Source: Zygaena filipendulae
Lineage: Eukaryota; Arthropoda; Insecta; Lepidoptera; Zygaenidae
NCBI GenBank assembly: GCA_907165275.2
Contig: OU015668.1
Coordinates: 8,179,658 to 8,243,657 of the forward strand
Direction: 5' to 3'
Length of the DNA: 64,000 nucleotides
Shown here: positions 32,860 to 43,832 of the stretch, in pieces
Numbering within the stretch: the first letter of the stretch is position 1
Layout: the number at the start of each line of letters is the position of its first letter
Notes under the pieces: generated by a model
Told to the model about the DNA's origin: nothing
The model's input: only the letters and a program-made list of their open reading frames with translations
The model's database searches: none
Made by a program: the position numbers and the translations under genes

Positions 32860-33056
32860 CCGCTCGTTGTGTATAGCGCCATCTGTTCTTACGTAGAAAA
32901 ACAAACACTTATTTTTCATTGCCTGAAAACACGGATAAAACGTCGTTTTCTAAAAATGAAACCTAACTGAAACGGTTAATCGCCCCCGAAACCTCCTGCA
33001 TACCAAATTTCATAAAAATCGTTGGAGCCGTTTCCGAGAATCAGATTATATATATA
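32860..33056 (+). mobile_element. Possible LINE 3' fragment
   Basis: ACCAAATTTCATAAAAATCG, then GCCGTTTCCGAGAATCAGAT and a TATA tail, is the kind of sequence that ends many lepidopteran LINE copies. It abuts a Helitron terminus. The reverse 117-codon frame at 32555-32908 overlaps this and the Helitron and is not credible as a gene. Confidence 0.35.
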
Positions 33057-33302
33057 CTAGCCACGCCACGCGGTTTCACCCGCGGTAATTTTGAAGTTCC
33101 CGGTAATTGTGAAGTTCCCGCGGGAATCCCGGGATAAAAAGAACCCTATGTCCTTCTCTGTACCCTTGACAACGTGCATGCCAAATTTCATCCAAATCCG
33201 TTCAGCCGTTTTTGCGTGATTGAGTAACAAACATCCAAACATCTAAACATCCAAACATCTAAACGTCCAAACATCCACACTTTCACATTTATAATATTAG
33301 TT
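33057..33302 (-). mobile_element. Helitron with AAACATCY octamers
   Basis: CTAG at 33057, then the reversed CACGCGGTTTCACCCGCGG hairpin, and the head at ATTTATAATATTAGT. A duplication of about 22 bp (GTTCCCGGTAATTGTGAA) lies in the 3' part. The head contains AAACATCC/AAACATCT units at 33230-33275. Confidence 0.75.
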
Positions 33303-33811
33303 TGACAAAAATTGCTCGTTTGAATAACGATAACGGATATTTTTTATGAAAGTTTTAAAATAACACTGATTAAGAAATGGTGGTAGATTCCGCCAAGGTC
33401 ATCGGTCATATGACAAGAATGTTTCAAAAGATACGGTTTCTAGACATGATATCAACATCAGCAGCACTCTTAAAAACATAACAACCATCATTTCCACGAA
33501 CCATAATATAATATCTAAGAGAAAAAACTTGTTTCATGAGTTGTTTCATGATATTTTTTTGATTGAGTTTTCAGCTAATATTATTATTACAAATTATTTT
33601 TACTGTAAATGATAGGTATGATATGGTTTATCGATCACATATTATGTACACGTGTTTTCGAAGGCGCGCGCTCTAAAAACTTTTTCCATTATTATTTAGA
33701 TATCAGGTAAAACCACTTATCATACAACCATGTGCGTACAATATAATTATGTTACACATGTCAAAAATGTTAGATTTCCTTTTTCAATTACAAGCAAAGA
33801 CATTCTATATC
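33303..33811. other. AT-rich stretch, nothing recognised
   Basis: No supported feature. Confidence 0.35.
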
Positions 33812-33885
33812 ATTGATTACAAGCTTTTTCCTGTGGTTTCACAGGTTACTGTGCGCTAATTGGGCTTGTCAACCAAATTTTAGAT
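33812..33885. mobile_element. Helitron remnant next to a CRE-MITE end fragment
   Basis: AGCTTTTTCCTGTGGTTTCA is a decayed reversed Helitron 3' end. GGGCTTGTCAACCAAATT from 33862 is identical to the left terminus of the MITE at 56446, but only about 22 bp of it are present. Confidence 0.5.
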
Positions 33886-34830
33886 TTTTTGTAGGTATAT
33901 CGTGGAAGATAAACTAAACTATCACCTAGCCAAAAGGTAAACTGGTAGAGAATGCCTTAGGCATTAAGTCCGCCTTTTGTACAATAAAGTGCAATAAAGT
34001 TCTTTAAATAAATATACGTTTCTCTAAAGTTGTGCAATTCATTAAATTTGATTTTATTAGCTTTAACCTCACTGTGATTCGGGTTCAAGGTTGTTTCACG
34101 CTTGTTTATAGACTACCTCGCTCAAGCCAATTAACTGATGAAATTTTGAATATAGAATACAAAAAAGAAATGTCTAGTTCTATTTTTGAAATATGATAGC
34201 CAGCAAAAATATCAGTTTGTGTCACGTAAACCCAATAAATATTATTAGTGTATTATTATGTACACTTAGCAGCAGAAATACGTAAACATTTTTGACAGCC
34301 ATAAATTGTTTACATATCGCTGCTGCTGACTGTACGTATAGGTAAAATACCTAAATACTTATGGGACCAATGACAGATGTCTATGTGAAGACAGCCGGTT
34401 CATTTATAGCGGCAGTATCTGATTACTTAACCAATTGGTCAAAGTATGTAATTACCTGCCACAGCTGCGATCACTTGACGAAGATCGTTGTCATAATTAC
34501 AGCATTTACTAAGATAATATGACAAGAACAAATAAGATTTGTTACATAAAATTGTCATCAATACAAACACGTACCCGGAACCCCTTGATTAGCGGGTAGG
34601 CACCTACTGCGCCAATCGGGTCGTCATATAATACCAAAATACAGTATTATTATTATTATTCCAATGATAATTTGCTCATTACATCACATTCATAGAGATA
34701 TTACCCATCAGCGTTGATCTCATGCAAAATTCCATTCGAAATTGAAACACAAAACCAATCGATGTGTACTTGAATGGCGCGAAATTGCGTTTGCGTCGAG
34801 AAGCAGCAAGCTGTGGAGATATACGTACTC
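33886..34830. other. Unique stretch with a hairpin and an ATT tract
   Basis: An imperfect hairpin with AGCAGCAG/CTGCTGCT and GTAAACA/TGTTTAC arms lies at 34269-34328. An ATT microsatellite (34645-34661) follows GC-balanced sequence and may be a retro-tail. No gene. Confidence 0.4.
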
Positions 34831-35247
34831 TGAGGCCCGTATTCCAGAATGTGACTCAGATCACGTTTTACTTGAGCTTAGTTTTAAGCTCAGAACATAA
34901 CTCAAGCGTACATCTTATTATAGAATGCGTTTTAAGTTCTAATTACTTGAAACTAGTCTTGAGTAGGGATTCTGAACTCTGATTGGTTCTAATCAGTTGA
35001 AATTAGTCTAGAGTAGAGATTTTGAGCTCTGATTGGTTGAGTGGTTTTGACATTACAGACGTAAACAAAGATCAAATCTTTGCTTGAGTATGAGTACTCA
35101 AGCGTCGTTCTAGAATAAGGAAATAACTCAGCTGATTGTTGATTGATGAATCTCGTTTCAAGTAAGGTTCTAAAATTAAAGCTTTACTTGAAATTAGTTT
35201 TAAAACTAGATTCATGACTTGAGTAACCTTTTGGAATACGGACCTGA
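34831..35247. mobile_element. PIF/Harbinger-like MITE, duplication TGA
   Basis: The element 34834-35244 (411 bp) has ends GGCCCGTATTCCAGAA and TTTTGGAATACGGACC. TGA flanks both sides (34831-34833, 35245-35247). The interior repeats ACTTGA, TCTGATTGGTT and AGTTTTAA words. Terminal GG, a 3-bp T-N-A duplication and lack of coding suit a non-autonomous Harbinger-type element. Confidence 0.7.
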
Positions 35248-35279
35248 AAGCGCTTCTGTTAATTCTATGATTAGATTGT

Positions 35280-35385
35280 ACCTACTCGTAAATGTGAAAT
35301 TTTGTAAACATTTTTAGATGCTTGAATGGTTGGATGTTTGTTACTTCACGCATAAAAAGTTTGACGTGGATCCAGCATAAAGAAT
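35280..35385 (+). mobile_element. Helitron head remnant
   Basis: GTAAATGTGAAATTTTGTAA and GGATGTTTGTTACTTCACGC match the TCCTACTAAT-type head region. The 3' part is missing. Confidence 0.4.
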
Positions 35386-35797
35386 ATACTTAAAACATTC
35401 TCAACTACACATACCTAGTAAGTGTACTTATGTTTCTATAACGAAAAATATATCCATTGCAAAACCATCCGGAACGCTCTGAAACTCCGGAAGCGATACA
35501 TAGAGCATGTAGATATTACGTGGGCACTCGCACGTTCATAAATTATAATGTCTATGGCTATTCATTGAACACTTCACGGGGATATGGGTGAATATTTCGG
35601 ACGGCCGAATGTCGAAGGTAATCCATCCGAATTCACTCACATTTCACCCGAGCCCCAATACTCGAGTCTGATCACTTTTTATACATCGAGCGCGTGATGA
35701 CTGGCGAATTTATATGGATGGATCGGGCCGGTTAAAGCCCGCGCGGTTTCGCTCATGTAAGCCTTCGTTTTCATCTGTATTCGAGTATAATATTAAT
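35386..35797. other. GC-balanced unique stretch
   Basis: From about 35530 to 35760 the composition is clearly less AT-rich, without repeat words or an open frame. Candidate for conserved host DNA, unproven. Confidence 0.35.
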
Positions 35798-36053
35798 ATT
35801 TGGACATAGATAAGCAATAATGTGTTAATCCACATTGGAGAAACATTGAGTAGGTAAATCGTGTTTAAAAATTATAGCGCCATTTTGTATCAAGTGTCAA
35901 CATTTTTTTTATGTTCAACACATTGTTGGTATTTCAATAATGTAACAAGGTATACACACAATTAAAAAACGTTATGTAACTGTCAATAAAGCGTTCTGTA
36001 TTAATAACTATTTTTTTTTGGGTTAACATGTTATTGCTTATCACCGTCCATTT
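35798..36053. mobile_element. MITE with GGAC/GTCC ends, duplication ATTT
   Basis: 35802-36049 (248 bp), GGACATAGATAAGCAATAAT ... TTGCTTATCACCGTCC, with ATTT on both sides. Second copy of the family at 31032. Confidence 0.8.
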
Positions 36054-36390
36054 ATTATATTGATCTTTACAACAAGAGTCGATGAGAACTTTGTTGTAGG
36101 TATGTACTATAAAAAAATTATGAGTAGGCACCTAAATCCCCCAAAAAAGGTTAATGTAAAACCAAAGCCAAATACCAAATCAAACGATTAGATACGGTTT
36201 CGATGTCGATAAAACTATGGGGATATAAAATTATGGCCAAGTTCATTTTTAAACAACTTCTCTAGCAATATTTGCCACGTTATTTTCTTAATTTCTGTAG
36301 AAGTTTTTTATGTTACTGTACAATATTATATTATGATTGTTCTCCATAGGTAGGTAAGTAGGTTTTACATTTCGTATGAAGTTGTGAATG

Positions 36391-36554
36391 TGATAACAAT
36401 AAATATAGTCAAATATGTGTGTGAACCCACACGGGAGAAATTTTAAGTTAATCGTGTTTTAAAATTATAGCGCCATTTTGTGTCAACATTTATAAAGCGT
36501 TCTGTACTAATAAGTTAATTTTGTGGGTTAACACGTTATTGCTTGTCGGCGTCC
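36391..36554. mobile_element. GGAC/GTCC MITE, left end damaged
   Basis: The right end, ATTGCTTGTCGGCGTCC, is intact. The left is recognisable only from GTGAACCCACACGGGAG onward, and the terminal GGAC is lost. The interior is shortened (TTATAGCGCCATTTTGTGTC is kept). Confidence 0.6.
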
Positions 36555-36689
36555 ATAAAGATTTATTTTTCTCTTAGCGTGTTTATTTACGAATAAAAGG
36601 ATAGTCCATATAGTTCTTACATCGTCGGCATTGTCAGTTCGCGAGTTTATATTGTAAATAACCAGCCTTCTATTTGATGCCGAGGCCAG

Positions 36690-36874
36690 ATTATGATGCG
36701 ATGGGGTTGGTGCTGGTGCATCGAATTTTAGTTTGCATTGGACTCTGTGGTGGTCACATTTCAACCCTAGCCTAACTCTTTAGGATATTCGCAAATTTAA
36801 AAACAGTAGCATTTTCTGTCCTTGGCGTTATACAAAATGCCGGTCGTTTGTAAACAGCCGAACGCAATTTGAAA
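36690..36874 (+). repeat. Dispersed repeat shared with 43833-43990
   Basis: GACTCTGTGGTGGTCACATT, CAACCCTAGCCTAAC and GTTTGTAAACAGCCGAACG align in order with the segment at 43.9 kb. Type unknown. A short reverse frame across it is not supported. Confidence 0.5.
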
Positions 36875-37011
36875 TGAAATGAATAAAATTAATTTGCCTG
36901 TGGCTTACAAGTCTTACTATAAGTCTGTTCGTTGGAATTTGACCTCACTCACTCCGTGCACCCGGATTTGTTTATAGGACAACAAAAAACTGCTTCACTC
37001 AAACGCCAATA

Positions 37012-37337
37012 GGCTAGTTGAATATATTTTTTTTTAATCTGTCGTTAAGAATAATAAAAAATATTGGACACGTATTTTTTCTTTTTTTTACATAATCAAA
37101 AAATAAAGGCGATACATTGATTTGCAATTTCGCGTGACGTCACTACCCGGTGCAGTTTGTACGGGGCTTATACCGAATAATGATGTCACGACTCACGAGT
37201 CCTCCACCCTAAACTGCAATGCGCTCTTTCTATGTTTATTTTCATTAATTTGACAAAGCAAAAAATACGTGTCTATTATTTTTTTATTTTCTGAGGGATT
37301 TATTACAATTTTGATTTTCATACCCTGGAAAATACCC
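37012..37337. mobile_element. CRE-bearing MITE, copy 3
   Basis: 326 bp, GGCTAGTTGAATATATT ... GGAAAATACCC. One intact TGACGTCA near 37135, the other decayed to TGATGTCA. The right inner word GACGGACTA is damaged (GAGGGATTT). Confidence 0.7.
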
Positions 37338-38494
37338 AATTGTTGTCCATACGAACTTCGAGACGAGAAAATCTACCTCAGTAAAAGAGTGCTCTCACAC
37401 CAAAAGTTTGAGAACTTTCGCTTTTATCTGTGGTTTTACTTTTAAAAATACATTTACAAGTGAAATTTCCATTTCCCACATAGTCACTGTGTTTACTTTC
37501 GCTTCCTTTCAAGTCTCGCCCCTCGACAAGTCAAAGGTGTCTGGCACAAGGCGCTGGTGACAGACGAAAGTTTTTTTTTTTTTTTATATAGGAATAATAA
37601 TAATAACACCGTTACAAAGGTGCCGAGCGAGTCCGTCCCTTCGTCTCCAAATTTTTATACAGACATCACTCAGAAAACCAAACTTTTAAAACGAATGAAC
37701 TGCGGGAAGTTTTGTGATGTTTTTTTCCTCTTTTCATTGGTTATGGAGGTTTTTATGGGACTTGAAAGATATCTGTGGAATCTTTTTGTCAACGCACTTG
37801 CTCGTAAAGCAGCTGTTACTTCATGGCTCTTTAGATCAATTATACCTATACGTACAACTTATTAAACACAGGTGCTGCTTATTTTAATTACCGCACTAGT
37901 ACTTTTGCGACAAAGATTTTGTGTTTGATGTGTTCTTTAATATTAAGTTAAAACGTAAGAAACGCGTATCGTTTACTAAACTCCTTCGACTCCTTCGATT
38001 CGGGTCGTAAAACTTCCTTGTGTTCAATGACCAAATCAGCTCACTATACCTAGTTATTTACTCTGAGCTATTACGAACATTATGATAACTCTATAAAAAA
38101 GGTTTTATTTCATGAAACATCTGTATAGCGAAAAATCATAACGTGTCACGCTAATTTAGTTACGCATTTGTAATTACGAAACTTATTTTTTAATACAGTT
38201 GCTCAAAAAGTGGCGTATTGCAGGGACGTTTAGCGTTCGGGATGTGGGCTATTACATACTCGAGCTTTTTGTTTACCTTTCCCGAACTCGTGCGTTCTCT
38301 TTGCCAACTGTCAAAAATGGCGACACGACTTTGACACACTTTTTGCATTGCGAAACGTAGGTTTCGCATTACTAATACGACTAGCGCCATCTCTTGATCA
38401 CAGTTGGAACTTAGTTGAGTTTGTTGTGTTTTTTATATTTTATTAAATTGCTTAATTTTTTCGTAACTGTATTAAAAATAGTTGTTCAGTACAC
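37338..38494. other. Mostly unique stretch
   Basis: A 102-codon frame (37557-37865) begins in a poly-T-derived Phe run and shows no motif. 38190-38400 is GC-balanced, with CTCAAAAAGTGGCGTATTGC, and may be a dispersed repeat, but no second copy lies in the window. Confidence 0.35.
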
Positions 38495-38604
38495 GTGCGG
38501 AACCGTCATTGCAACTAGTTCCGACTGTCAACCCTCACCTTCGGCTGCGCCTCGGCTCGGGTAGACATTTGTCGGAACTCTTTGCAATGACAGGCTTTCC
38601 GCAC
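38495..38604. mobile_element. Palindromic MITE, GTGCGGAA ends
   Basis: GTGCGGAACCGTCATTGCAA pairs with TTGCAATGACAGGCTTTCCG plus CAC. The inner arms AGTTCCGACTGTC and TTTGTCGGAACT also pair. The centre, TTCGGCTGCGCCTCGGC, is a GC loop like the other hairpin families. Confidence 0.7.
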
Positions 38605-39118
38605 TTATAATGAAATATACTATAAACTCAGTCTCAATACCGCTTAGGTATAAGTTGGGCTGACTACTAGGACTTCATAAAATCTTGGAAACAGCATTTA
38701 TACGTATATTATCAAAGCTTTCCTAAAGTTTCTGCAAACCCTTATTCATAGAAATACTTCATAAGGTTATTTTCTAACTCTTATTTCGGTATACATCAGA
38801 TAATATGTATAGACTATTCTTAGTGGAAACGCTGCACAGATTGAATTAATATAGGGTTTCATATCCAAAAATCTCTTTATTCGCAATCACTTTCTGCCCT
38901 TTCACCACCATCTTTGAGAAAATAAGTAAGTTGTATTCGACATTTTATTTTTATTCTTCTTATTTAACATCACAATGGTGGCGGTTGTTTTATAAGATTA
39001 ATAACGGATGTGTAACGGATAGGTATATTATCTGTTTGAGTCGGAAAATTGTTCGTTTTATACGAAAGATACCAGGATAATACGGACCAAGTGCAAGTGT
39101 TGAGATTTACGTTTCACC
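38605..39118. other. Unique AT-rich stretch
   Basis: Nothing recognised. Confidence 0.35.
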
Positions 39119-39298
39119 AGCTGGGCCCCGTGGTTTCCGAGTTCCCACGGGAATTCCGGGATAAAGAGTCATAGGGTACTTGTGCCTTCTCTGTAGGTAT
39201 ACCTGACACCGTATATCCAAAATTTTATAATGAAAGTTTGTTTGTTTGTGAAAGCGTAACAAACAAACAAACAAACAAACAAAATCTCTCTTTCGTAA
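39119..39298 (-). mobile_element. Degraded Helitron with AAAC microsatellite
   Basis: CCCCGTGGTTTCCGAGTTCC, then CACGGGAATTCCGGGATAAA, is a reversed 3' region. An (AAAC)n run (39258-39283) sits in the head. Confidence 0.55.
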
Positions 39299-39473
39299 TC
39301 TAATATATATAAATCACGTGTCACGTTGTTTGTCCGCGATGGACTCCTAAACCACTGAATCGATTGTGATAAAATTTAGTCACTATGTTGTATTTGGCCC
39401 AACTTAAAAGATAGGATATTTTTTATCCCGGAATCCCCGCGGGAACTCCGGAATTAATGCGGGGAACAGCTAA
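39299..39473 (+). mobile_element. Helitron, TCTAATATATATAAATCACG head, CTAA end
   Basis: The head runs into CACGTTGTTTGTCCGCGATG. The 3' end is GGAATTAATGCGGGGAACAG then CTAA (39470-39473), in place of CTAG. It continues without a break into the next unit. Confidence 0.65.
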
Positions 39474-39586
39474 TCACCGTAAACTACTGTCAGTGCAGGG
39501 GTACAAAGAAGGCCATAGAGTACTTTTCCCGGAATTCCCGCGGGAACTCCGAAATTACCGCGGATTAAATCGCGGGGGACAGCTAG
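39474..39586 (+). mobile_element. Second Helitron 3' end joined to the previous unit
   Basis: TCACCGTAAACTACTGTCAG then CGCGGGAACTCC and GGGGGACAGCTAG|T. This tail together with the preceding CTAA end recurs at 47138-47274, so the double-ended piece moved or was copied as one. Confidence 0.7.
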
Positions 39587-39900
39587 TATAAAATAAATAT
39601 TCGTTAGGATTTTTCAGTATAAGCAAATACTTTTCATTTTATTGAAGTGAAACTTCAACTGAAGCAAAACTGTCTTATTGTTTTAGACATCAGTTATGTA
39701 TGAAATAAATAATATTTTCTTGGTAAAACTTTCTTCTATGTTCAAGTATGGAACCATGTAGCTTTCAAAAAGAGCTACATCTATTTTTTCGTCAAGTGCT
39801 CTCGGTGCGACGGCTCTGGTTCCATGATAAACGACTGTCATGGAACACTTGTACGTCGATGGCACGACACCCGGTATGGTACAGTCAACAAACGGGATCA
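39587..39900. other. Unique stretch, nothing recognised
   Basis: Short frames on both strands without motifs. Confidence 0.35.
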
Positions 39901-40089
39901 GGGCCTTACTACAAAAATTGTTTTTCCCTCGTGCTCAAAGAATTTTCACTTAAAAAATACATTTACAACGTGACTTATGGCATGCTGAATATTAATTTCT
40001 AATATTTTGGCATCTGGAGCGTTTGGAATTGTGTTTTAGGGACGCGCGTTATGGGCAAGGAATGTTGTTAGTCGTAGCGAATAAGGGCC
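39901..40089. mobile_element. GGGCCCTTATTC-type MITE, diverged copy
   Basis: GGGCCTTACTAC ... GTAGCGAATAAGGGCC with the shared interior GGAGCGTTTGGAATTG, GACGCGCGTTATGGGCAAGG. Sister copies at 53877 and 55275. Confidence 0.65.
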
Positions 40090-40661
40090 AAGTTTTGCTT
40101 ATATATACCTACCTACTATAGACATAAAAAAATAGAAAATATTTTAAAAAACATACTTAACCTTAATTTTTTTCCACAGTGTGTTCTTTAGTTACCAAAA
40201 GTTTTTGGATGCATAAGTTTTGGAGTTCCCGTTTAAACTCTTCATTACTTACGAATAGATATTAGGAACTTTCGCAGGAGTATGTTGAACATCCCATAGA
40301 AATGATTTCGTAGGCGGCCGAAGGGTATTTTATTTTTGACTTAGGAATTCATATATACATTATAGGTTATTTGACTATAAAAAGTTGGCAACCCTGGGAG
40401 TGGTACATGGATAGTTAGTTACTAGATGCGAATGTCGCCGACTGTACCTACAGGCACGGCTTGACTTTTTGTCTTAAACCAATATTACGTCACGATGAGA
40501 CTCGGTTTTTGTAAGTGACAAGATTAATTGACTGTATGAATTTCTCTGTTCGAACTTAAACTCAAAAAATGGTTGCTGTTTTCGAACAGTAAATATTAAG
40601 ATTTTATGATAAAAAAGTAAAATATTGCAAATCATTATCATAACTGAATCTATTAATTCTC
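40090..40661. other. AT-rich stretch, nothing recognised
   Basis: No supported feature. Confidence 0.35.
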
Positions 40662-40880
40662 TTACGGCCGCACTCAGAGGCGACTTTAATGATTACTTAA
40701 TTAAGTACAGATTTTTAAAGCAAAAGTGCCGCAATCAGACAAGTTTAATAAATTAATGTTAATTGGCATTTAATAAGATGTAACTTAATTAGTTAAATGC
40801 CAATTAACATTAATTTATTAAACTTGTCTGATTGCGGCACTTTTGCTAATCATTAAAGTCGATTCTGAGTGCGGCCGTTA
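40662..40880. mobile_element. Foldback MITE, CGGCCGCACTCAG ends, duplication TTA
   Basis: 40665-40877 (213 bp) with ends CGGCCGCACTCAG / CTGAGTGCGGCCG and TTA on both sides. Inner arms around AAGTGCCGCAATCAGACAAG pair almost completely. The right arm lacks about 20 bp present in the left (TTAATTAAGTACAGATTTTT). Sister of 31601-31837. Confidence 0.85.
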
Positions 40881-40958
40881 ATGATTGTAGGTTTTGTTAA
40901 TGGTCCATTTTAAGTTTATGATAAAAATTCCACTACGAGTTCAATTGAACATTTATTA

Positions 40959-41203
40959 CTAGCTGTGCCTCGCGGTTTCACCCGCGGTAATTTCGGAGTT
41001 CCCGCGGGAATTCCGGGAAAAAAGTACCCTATGTCCTTCTCTGTACCCCTGACAACGTTCATGCCAAATTTCATCCAAATCCATTCAGCGTTTTTGCGTG
41101 ATTGAGTAACAAACATCCAAACATCCAAACATCCAAACATCTAAACATCTAAACATCTAAACATCTAAACATCCACACTTGCACATTTATAATATTAGTA
41201 GGT
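40959..41203 (-). mobile_element. Helitron with AAACATCY octamers
   Basis: CTAG at 40959, hairpin CGCGGTTTCACCCGCGG, head ATTTATAATATTAGTAGG. The head contains nine or so AAACATCC/AAACATCT units (41110-41175). The final base(s) of the head are changed (GGTT). Confidence 0.8.
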
Positions 41204-41205
41204 TA

Positions 41206-41283
41206 ACGGAACTATGCAAAATTTCGTGGTGGCCGCGTGACAAACGAACAAACTCACTTTCGCATTTATAATATTAGTAAGGA
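41206..41283 (-). mobile_element. Second Helitron head, abutting
   Basis: AAATTTCGTGGTGGCC and ACAAACTCACTTTCGCATTT then TAATATTAGTAAGGA. Only the 5' 75 bp of an element, in the same orientation as the one before. Confidence 0.6.
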
Positions 41284-41712
41284 TTGAAATCTGAATGACG
41301 ACGCGCTTTTAAACTAGTGCCTTCTTATTCCAGTATTCCATTGCCTATTTCTGGTGTGATTTATGACCTCATTAGCACTTATCACGCCGACATGACGTTG
41401 TCAAAACAACAAACTATTAAACCAGCCTGGCCGGGCTCGACCCACTTCAGCAGGCTTTTATGATTTATCTCAGAGCACACTTAAACAAAGATCTCACTTA
41501 AGTCAGATTTCATTACGCTAATGGCTCCGCGTAAACGTTATAATCTCGCGTGATAACATGTTATGATCGTCTATGAGGTAGTGAACATTGGAGATAATTT
41601 ATGCTTCAGACATCTTATGTCAGTATAAGAATTTCATTAGGTACATTCAATTTTGTTATGAATTCCTGGTAATCATACTCCTGGTATTTTTATCCTATTT
41701 AGTAAATATTTA
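41284..41712. other. Unique stretch, nothing recognised
   Basis: No repeat ends or coding signal. Confidence 0.35.
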
Positions 41713-41879
41713 CAGCTGTTTCCCGCGGTTTCGAACGCATTAATTCGGAGTTCCCGCGGGAATTCCGGGATAAAAATCACACATGTCCTTACTTTACCCC
41801 TGACAACGTATTGTAGGTACTTACTCGTATATGTAGAGTTTTATGTGAAAGTGTAACAAAAAACATACATATGTTAGGA
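41713..41879 (-). mobile_element. Degraded Helitron
   Basis: AGCTGTTTCCCGCGGTTTCG, GAGTTCCCGCGGGAATTCCG and a head ending TTAGGA. CTAG has decayed. Confidence 0.6.
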
Positions 41880-42956
41880 TTGAAAGTACTAATTCTAAAT
41901 GATTTTGTGATCGAATCCGGTTGAAGTTTTATTTCATTTCGTATGAATGAACTGGTTTCATTAAATACATATTGATCATCCTCGTAATATATTATTATCT
42001 GTGTCCTATATCGGTGATCATTAGCATAATATGCATATATAGAATAATGCATATATGCTAACCCACAGAGATCAATCAAGGTTACTTGCATGAATTTTTT
42101 TCCAGTCTATTTTAAAGATATAATATGGCCTACATAAACAAAGCAAGAAAAAGAAAAATATATATGCATAAATTAATTAAATAGAGCTTTTCAAAGTTCC
42201 TACTTTTGACTTTACCGCCGAAACGCGGAATGACGTTATTAGTTCAAAATTACGCCTTATTAATCTGTGATAGAAATGTCACTGTCGTATTGACAGGGTC
42301 ATGTGACACTGACAGACGGATAACTTCAATATCCAAAAGCGAAATTAAGGTTGAACTATGTTGAGTTACTTCCAAAAGTTCCTGTAAAGAATCGAAATGC
42401 ATCTTACCGATGCATTTTAAAGTAAAAAAACTTCAGAAAATGGAAAATATGCGTCGACTGTATGCACTTAGTTTCTTTTGCCTTCTCTGAAAGAGTTTGT
42501 TCATTCATTCACAAGAATGTTTCCTAAACAAATAAAAGTGACGTAATGTGTTAAGCGTGGCTGTGATTGGTGTTTCTTTGCAACGTTCAGTTTCACAGAA
42601 TTAAAAGTTGAATATTTTGGAAACTATTGAAAATTTTTTAGTAAATCTTTCACGATAACGCTTTTCTTAGGTTCTATTTTTGAAATATTGACACAATTTC
42701 TTATAATAAATTTCATGCAAGTACCCCATTTTGCACCAATACGTGCCATATTATCTGTGAATAGACATAAAATGTAGCAAGAAACCGATCTCAGTTGGAT
42801 TAATCTAAATTAATATCGAGTTTAAACCCTCTTACAAGACAAGATGAATTGTTTTCAAACAATTTGTCTAACATTAAACGTATACGTATTGATATACCGA
42901 CTTGACTCAATAATGTTGACTTTAAAACTCAATGGCATTTTCAATTAGCAGCTCGG
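41880..42956. other. Mostly unique AT-rich stretch
   Basis: A near-palindrome TTAGCATA...TATGCTAA lies at about 42021-42062. A 100-codon reverse frame (41789-42091) crosses the Helitron edge and is unsupported. Confidence 0.35.
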
Positions 42957-43149
42957 TTGAAAAAGCTATTTATTACATTTTCCCCACGTCGCTGCGTCGA
43001 CGGCGCAAGGCAAGGCACGCCGCCTGAAGGGAGCGAGACTACGCAGTCTATATGTCGCCGTATAATTTTAAAATCCGTTAGTTTACAAACAGTATCGCTC
43101 TACTATGTATTTCCGTGCACCCCGACAACGCTAGGTTAGGTTAGGTTTA
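42957..43149. other. GC-balanced patch ending in TTAGG units
   Basis: CCCACGTCGCTGCGTCGACG near 42983 and then CTAGGTTAGGTTAGG at 43131-43145, three units of the arthropod telomere repeat. Too short to be a telomere. Confidence 0.4.
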
Positions 43150-43400
43150 TAGTAAACAATCCCGAGGGAATTTCGGAACAAAAAGTACCCTATATCTTCT
43201 CTGTACCCTGGAAACGTGTAGTGTGCAAATTTAGTGTACCTTTTCCGACACTCCAACTAGTTCAACCAATTTACACAAAACCTTGACAAACTATACACCT
43301 AAACCTTCCTCATGAATCACTTATCTTATATTGGGGAAAACCAAGCTCTGTCGATTTTTAGTTTATCGCGAACAGACAAACAGACGCAGCGGAGGATTCT
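43150..43400 (-). mobile_element. Degraded Helitron, subfamily of 59375
   Basis: CAATCCCGAGGGAATTTCGG and CCTTCCTCATGAATCACTT match 59375-59572 in order. Both ends are lost. Confidence 0.5.
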
Positions 43401-43454
43401 GATTAATAATAATTATTTAGCGATAACCGATTAATGTGATATATTCATCACTTT

Positions 43455-43660
43455 TAATAATAATAATAAAATTGTTTATTGGCATCAAAAAGGTGTACAA
43501 AAAAAATAATAATTAAACTTAGCCAATTATTATAGGCAATAGGAAGTGATTCAGCGTAAGCTGCTCGTGACCTAGGTCCCGAGCAGCGCTGGTTTTCAAT
43601 CACTCCCCTCTGCAGTGCAGAGGGCTCATGCAATTCAGAACTAATTGGTTGAAATGCCAA
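43455..43660 (-). mobile_element. LINE 3' fragment with ATT tail
   Basis: On the reverse strand AAAACCAGCGCTGCTCGGGA leads to GATGCCAATAAACAATTTTA and ATT units, giving a polyadenylation-like signal and tail. Its core matches 2213-2318. Confidence 0.55.
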
Positions 43661-43832
43661 CATTAACTATGAGGATTAAAAAAACTACAGCAACAAAGAA
43701 ATAAACAAAATAATTTTTGCTTTCACCTTATACTTATTAATTAAACTAATCGTATGTACCTATTATACCTATATTAACTATTACACATGTACATAATATT
43801 ATGTGTAATATCAAGGACAGCAAATGTGTTTT

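Noticed and set aside
32555..32908. 117-codon reverse open frame
   Set aside because: Crosses a Helitron and a LINE-like fragment, has no family resemblance, and its length is within chance for 64 kb.
37557..37865. 102-codon frame starting with a Phe run
   Set aside because: The start lies in a poly-T tract and no motif follows.
43131..43145. Telomere or telomeric insertion
   Set aside because: Only three TTAGG units. This word is common in insect DNA.
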